Source of the DNA: Streptomyces geranii
Lineage (GTDB): Bacteria; Actinomycetota; Actinomycetes; Streptomycetales; Streptomycetaceae
Length of the DNA stretch: 64,000 bases
Assembly: GCF_002954775.1 (NCBI RefSeq)
Contig: NZ_PJME01000035.1
Location: forward strand, 1 to 64,000
Reading direction: 5' to 3'
Both the position numbers and the translations under genes were made by a program. Positions 60,506 through 64,000 of this stretch are shown here, piece after piece (the first letter of the stretch is position 1; each line of letters starts with the position of its first letter). Below the pieces are notes generated by a model. It worked only from the letters and a program-made list of their open reading frames with translations. It did not search any database and was not told the DNA's origin.

Positions 60506-61905
60506 TGGCCGGCAGCATTCCGAAGCCCAGCGGCAACCGGACCCGTACGACTCGGATCTACTGCGCGTCGACGCTGTACGGGGCCGCCACGCTGGCCGCC
60601 GCCATGGACGCCGGGCTCTTCGAGCCGGCCGACCGCCGCATCCTGCTGCTCACCAACAACGCGGCCAACCCCGAGATCACCCCCGGGGTCGACGCGATGT
60701 CCGGTTTCGACCGGGTGAGCGCGCGGTTCGACGAGGTCCTGTCCTGGAACGAGACGATCGCCCCCTTCCACCCCAGCGGCTGGGGCCCGCGCGCCGACGA
60801 CGTCCCGCTGTGGGAGCGGCATCTGCGGCTGCTGTGGAACCTCGGTGCCGACAACATCGAGCTGGTCGTCGAGTCCGTGCAGGTCTACCCGGCGCTCGCG
60901 CTGTGCCAGCTGTTCACCGGCGCCCCCGTCGACGTCTACGCGGACGGCCTCATAAGTTATGGCCCCACACGCGAGAAGATCGACGCGCTGGTGGGCACCC
61001 GTATCGGGCGCCTGCTGCACCTCGACCTCGTCCCGGGCCTCACCCCGCTGCTGCTCACCGAGTTCGACGTGCCCGCCGAACTGGTGCCGTCCGAGGCGTT
61101 CCTGAAGGTGCTGGGCGAACTCGCCGAGGCCGAGCCGGAGACGGATCCTGAGACGGCGAAGCTCCCCGCCGGGCAGCCCGCGCTGCTGCTCGGCCAGTAC
61201 CTCTCCGCGCTGGGCATCCTCACCCCGCACGAGGAGGAGGAACTGCATCTGCGTATGGTGCGCGGCGCCGTGAAGGCCGGGCACCGCTCGCTGGTCTTCA
61301 AGCCGCACCCGACAGCGCCGACCGCCTGGTCGGGCTCGCTGGAGGTGGAGGCGAAGAAGCTCGGCGCCGAACTCACCGTCCTGGACGGGCCCGTGCTCGC
61401 CGAGGTCCTCTTCCAGCGGCTGCGCCCCGCGCTGGTCGTCGGCTGCTTCTCCACCGGCCTGTTCACGGCGGCGGGCCTGTACGGCCTCCCGGTCGCCCGG
61501 GTCGGCACGGACACCGTCCTGGAGAAGATCGCGCCGTACCAGAACAGCAACCGCGTACCGCTGACCATCGTGGACGCGCTGCTGCCGGACCTCGCGGACG
61601 CCAAGGCCGTGCAGAAGTGGTCGCTGCCGTCCGAGAAGCAGGTCGGCAAGACGCTGTCCGGGCTGCTCAAGGCGATCGGCTTCTGCATGCAGCCCCGGAT
61701 CTACCCGAGGCTGCGTCCGGAGGCGGAGACGTATCTCTCCAAGCACCTCACCGAGCAGACCTGGCGCTACTTCAAGCGCCGCCGGCTGACCTCGCTGGCG
61801 CTGCCCGGCGCGCTGCCGTCCCAGCTGTCGTTCATCCCGCGCAACGCGACCGTGCGCCGGATCGCGCGCCGGGCACGGGCGTTGAGCAAAACGGTGAAGC
61901 GGTGA
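60505..61905 (+). CDS. Alpha-2,8-polysialyltransferase family protein
   Basis: This protein of 466 residues matches the bacterial polysialyltransferase pattern: IYCASTLYGAATLAAAMDAGLF, the region WERHLRLLWNLGADNIELVVESVQVYPALALCQLF, HPTAP and the C-terminal LVVGCFSTGLFTAAGLYGLPVARVGTD. It probably transfers Kdn/sialate from CMP-sugar onto a growing polymer. It starts inside the stop of the GT2 gene (TGATG), so translation is coupled. A partial paralogue lies at 63430-64000. Confidence 0.9.
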   Translation: MAGSIPKPSGNRTRTTRIYCASTLYGAATLAAAMDAGLFEPADRRILLLTNNAANPEITPGVDAMSGFDRVSARFDEVLSWNETIAPFHPSGWGPRADDVPLWERHLRLLWNLGADNIELVVESVQVYPALALCQLFTGAPVDVYADGLISYGPTREKIDALVGTRIGRLLHLDLVPGLTPLLLTEFDVPAELVPSEAFLKVLGELAEAEPETDPETAKLPAGQPALLLGQYLSALGILTPHEEEELHLRMVRGAVKAGHRSLVFKPHPTAPTAWSGSLEVEAKKLGAELTVLDGPVLAEVLFQRLRPALVVGCFSTGLFTAAGLYGLPVARVGTDTVLEKIAPYQNSNRVPLTIVDALLPDLADAKAVQKWSLPSEKQVGKTLSGLLKAIGFCMQPRIYPRLRPEAETYLSKHLTEQTWRYFKRRRLTSLALPGALPSQLSFIPRNATVRRIARRARALSKTVKR

Positions 61906-62158
61906 CAACGGGCCCCGCGGGCATCTAATCTGCCGAACGCGTCGCCACCGATTCGTATACGGACCACATACGGAGACGGGTGGCGGCGCGTTGGCGTGCG
62001 CGCAACCTTCGAGTGCGTGCATACGTCAATGAGCTGACCGGTTATTCATCCGTGAGAGTTCTGTGCTACCTCTTTGGGTTGCTCCTGACTCTCCTGGTTA
62101 CCGTCGATGAGTCAGCTTCGCTTCCCCCCTTCTTGTCCCCGCTGCGAAAGGCCACCCG

Positions 62159-63358
62159 ATGACCGCGGCCGACCAGACCATGGCACCCCCGCTCCCGGCT
62201 CCGCCGCCGGGTCCGCGGTCCGGGAGTGCCGAAGCGGCCGTCCCGCCCTCCGCCGAGGGCAAGAAGGCCCGGCCGGTCAGTCGGCTCAGGGCGCTGGACG
62301 GACTGCGGCTGGTGGCCGCGCTGATGGTCTGCATGTACCACTTCGCCGGCAAGAACGGCACGGTCGCCGAGTCCTGGAACCAGTCGCCCGGTGTGATGTT
62401 CCCGACCCTGTCCCAGTTCGCCACCTACGGCAGCCTCGGGGTGCAGTTCTTCTTCGTCATCAGCGGCTTCGTGATCTGCATGAGCAGCTGGGGCAAGACG
62501 CTGGGCGACTTCTTCCGCTCGCGCATCGCGCGCCTCTACCCGGCTTACTGGGTGGCGCTCGTCATGGTCACCGCCGCCTCGTTCCTGATGCCGGTGGTCG
62601 TGCACCATGTGCGCGCCGACGAGTTCCTGCTCAACTTCACGATGATGCAGCAGCCGCTGGGCAGCTCGCGCGTCCTGGGCGTGTGCTGGACCCTCTGGGT
62701 CGAGCTGAAGTTCTACGTACTGTTCGCGCTGTTCGTGGTCTGGAAGGGCGTCACCTACCGCCGGGTGGTGACCTTCTGCATCCTGTGGACGCTGGCCGGC
62801 GCCTTCGCCCGGGTCGCGGACAACCCGCTGATCTCCGAGCTGACCTTCCGCGACCACGCCCCCTTCTTCATCGGCGGCCTGGCCCTGTACCTGATCCACC
62901 GCTACGGCAGCGACCTGCTCCTGTGGGGCATCGTCGGCATGTCGTTCCTGCTGGGCCAGCGCTACTCGGTGACGGCCCTGTGGCACCCGGGCGCGCAGGG
63001 CGACTTCGTGCGCAACCCGTACGTCATCCAGGGCATCGTGCTGCTCGCCTTCGCGTCGGTCGCGGTGGTCGCACTGGGCTGGACCCGCTGGGCGAACTGG
63101 AACTGGCTGACGATCGCGGGCGCGCTGACGTACCCCTTCTACCTGATCCACGAGCACCTGGGCTGGTTCTTCATCCGGATCCTGCACCGCGGCTGGGGCC
63201 TCGACCCCTACCTGACGATCCTCGCGTCGGTGGCGGGCCTGCTGTCGCTGGCCTGGCTGATGCACAGGTTCATCGAGCGGCCGTTCGGGTCGCGGCTGAA
63301 GCGGACGATGACACTGCAGTCGAAGCAGCTGGGCGAGAAGCTGAAGCTGTCGATGTGA
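62159..63358 (+). CDS. Acyltransferase family 3 (OafA-like) membrane protein
   Basis: This integral membrane O-acyltransferase of 399 residues has about 10-11 helices. The signature RLRALDGLRLVAALMVCMYHF contains the catalytic His of the AT3 family; FFFVISGFVICMSS and RIARLYPAYWVALV follow. It is expected to O-acylate wall-polymer sugars. The ATG at 62159 lies 253 bases after the polysialyltransferase, so it may have its own promoter. A 22-bp terminator follows. Confidence 0.9.
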   Translation: MTAADQTMAPPLPAPPPGPRSGSAEAAVPPSAEGKKARPVSRLRALDGLRLVAALMVCMYHFAGKNGTVAESWNQSPGVMFPTLSQFATYGSLGVQFFFVISGFVICMSSWGKTLGDFFRSRIARLYPAYWVALVMVTAASFLMPVVVHHVRADEFLLNFTMMQQPLGSSRVLGVCWTLWVELKFYVLFALFVVWKGVTYRRVVTFCILWTLAGAFARVADNPLISELTFRDHAPFFIGGLALYLIHRYGSDLLLWGIVGMSFLLGQRYSVTALWHPGAQGDFVRNPYVIQGIVLLAFASVAVVALGWTRWANWNWLTIAGALTYPFYLIHEHLGWFFIRILHRGWGLDPYLTILASVAGLLSLAWLMHRFIERPFGSRLKRTMTLQSKQLGEKLKLSM

Positions 63359-63365
63359 GCTGAGT

Positions 63366-63412
63366 ACGTGAGAGGGCCCGGGGTCGGTATCCGACCCCGG
63401 GCCCTCTCACGT
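63366..63412. terminator. 22-bp perfect stem bidirectional terminator
   Basis: Arms at 63366-63387 and 63391-63412 pair perfectly over 22 bases with a 3-base TAT loop, between two convergent cluster genes. It is the strongest hairpin in the window. Confidence 0.92.
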
Positions 63413-63429
63413 TCCGTATCCGTGTCCCG

Positions 63430-64000
63430 TCAGGACTGTGCCGCCCTGATCCGCTTCACGACCTTGCGGACCGTCGGGTTGCGCCGCAGCGTCTCCGCGC
63501 GGACCGTGCTGCCGCCGGGGAGGCGGAGGCTGGTCAGGCGGCGGCGCTTGAAGTAGTGGGCGTTCTCCGACAGATGGGTCGACAGCCAGACGGCCACCTC
63601 TTCGCGCAGCTGCGAGTGCTTGCGGGACTGCATGCAGTACCCGACCGCCTTCACCAGCGGCTCCAGGCGCGCGACCAGCCCCGGATCGTCGGACGGCACG
63701 CCGATGCTGGACGCGAGGTCGCGTTCGGCGTTGGGCAGGGCCGCGTCGATGATGGTGAGCGGGATGCGGTTGCTGTTCTCGTAGGGCGTGATGGCGTCGA
63801 GGAGCGACTCCGTGCCGACCCGGGCGACCGGGATGCCGTAGAAGGTCGCGGCGGTCATCAGGGCGGTGGAGAAGCAGCCGACGACCAGTTGCGGCTTCAG
63901 GTACGCGAACACCGTCTCGGCGAGCACCGGTTCGTTGAGGACGCTCAGGTGCACGCCGAGGTCCGTGGCGGCGGTCTGCAGGGACGTGGAGTACGCGGCC
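63430..64000 (-). CDS. Polysialyltransferase family protein, 5' end cut by the window
   Basis: This partial gene is the C-terminal part of a paralogue of the 60505 protein: PVLAETVFAYLKPQLVVGCFSTALMTAATFYGIPVARVGTESLLDAITPYENSNRIPLTIIDAALP. The reading frame stays open to the edge (AAYSTSLQTAATDLG), so the start lies beyond 64000. Two polysialyltransferase-type enzymes in one locus suggest alternating linkage or initiation and elongation roles. Confidence 0.9.
   Translation of the reverse strand, partial: AAYSTSLQTAATDLGVHLSVLNEPVLAETVFAYLKPQLVVGCFSTALMTAATFYGIPVARVGTESLLDAITPYENSNRIPLTIIDAALPNAERDLASSIGVPSDDPGLVARLEPLVKAVGYCMQSRKHSQLREEVAVWLSTHLSENAHYFKRRRLTSLRLPGGSTVRAETLRRNPTVRKVVKRIRAAQS

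Noticed and set aside
61980..62162. 60-residue open frame upstream of the acyltransferase
   Set aside because: It overlaps the next start, has poor codon use and no convincing ribosome site; I treat it as leader or promoter DNA.

Overview
The window is chromosomal DNA of very high GC content from a Streptomyces-like actinomycete. The evidence is the codon bias, many GTG starts, leaderless-type promoters, and the AfsQ1/AfsQ2/SigQ signalling locus. The gene order closely parallels, in inverted numbering, the S. coelicolor segment I remember as about SCO4931 to SCO487x. I see no tRNA, rRNA, CRISPR array, complete IS element or prophage.

Layout. (1) 1-12,800: second-messenger and acyl-CoA carboxylase genes: a GAF-like/GGDEF protein, an enoyl-CoA hydratase, a class III adenylate cyclase (cya), biotin ligase (birA) divergent from pccB-pccE, a 42-residue membrane peptide, Maf, the biotin carboxylase/BCCP subunit accA2, a TetR and a DeoR regulator. 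(2) 12,900-17,600: an LpdA-type flavoprotein lacking the usual redox residues, a gamma-glutamylcyclotransferase-like protein, purine nucleoside phosphorylase and a phosphosugar mutase. (3) 17,600-23,460: a variable insert with a frame-broken sortase-like gene, hypothetical and PH-domain membrane proteins, and a secreted xylan-degrading pair (GH11 xylanase and CE4 deacetylase). (4) 23,470-28,140: deoC, a full aldehyde dehydrogenase, a half-length non-catalytic homologue and a uridine kinase-like gene. (5) 28,450-33,470: sigQ divergent from afsQ1-afsQ2-lipoprotein, then VanZ and PspC proteins. (6) 33,480-41,260: adenosine deaminase and assorted regulators and transporters, including an ECF sigma gene overlapping an antisense STAS gene. 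(7) 41,260-50,660: a nucleoside uptake and salvage block (deoA, cdd, two permeases, ATPase, two BMP-family lipoproteins). (8) 50,660-53,130: a 204-bp tandem-repeat tract and an M20 amidohydrolase. (9) 53,450-64,000: a methyltransferase, then a cell-wall glycopolymer cluster (NeuB, NeuA-HAD fusion, glycosyltransferases, two polysialyltransferase-family proteins, acyltransferase) that looks like a Kdn/teichulosonic-acid locus.

The main unifying signal is a 12-bp palindrome, CTACGCGCGTAG. It occurs, perfect or with two mismatches, immediately upstream of six transcription units, and every one encodes nucleoside metabolism or nucleoside transport: purine nucleoside phosphorylase, deoC, add, the ABC transporter-cdd-deoA operon, and both BMP lipoproteins. 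This predicts a dispersed nucleoside regulon under one repressor: uptake, deamination, phosphorolysis, mutase, aldolase, then aldehyde oxidation. Other structure includes two families of interspersed 3'-end repeats, a 16-copy 8-bp microsatellite, a probable AUC start codon in the transporter ATPase, a TTA (bldA-type) codon in the secreted deacetylase, and inverted xylanase-type operators.
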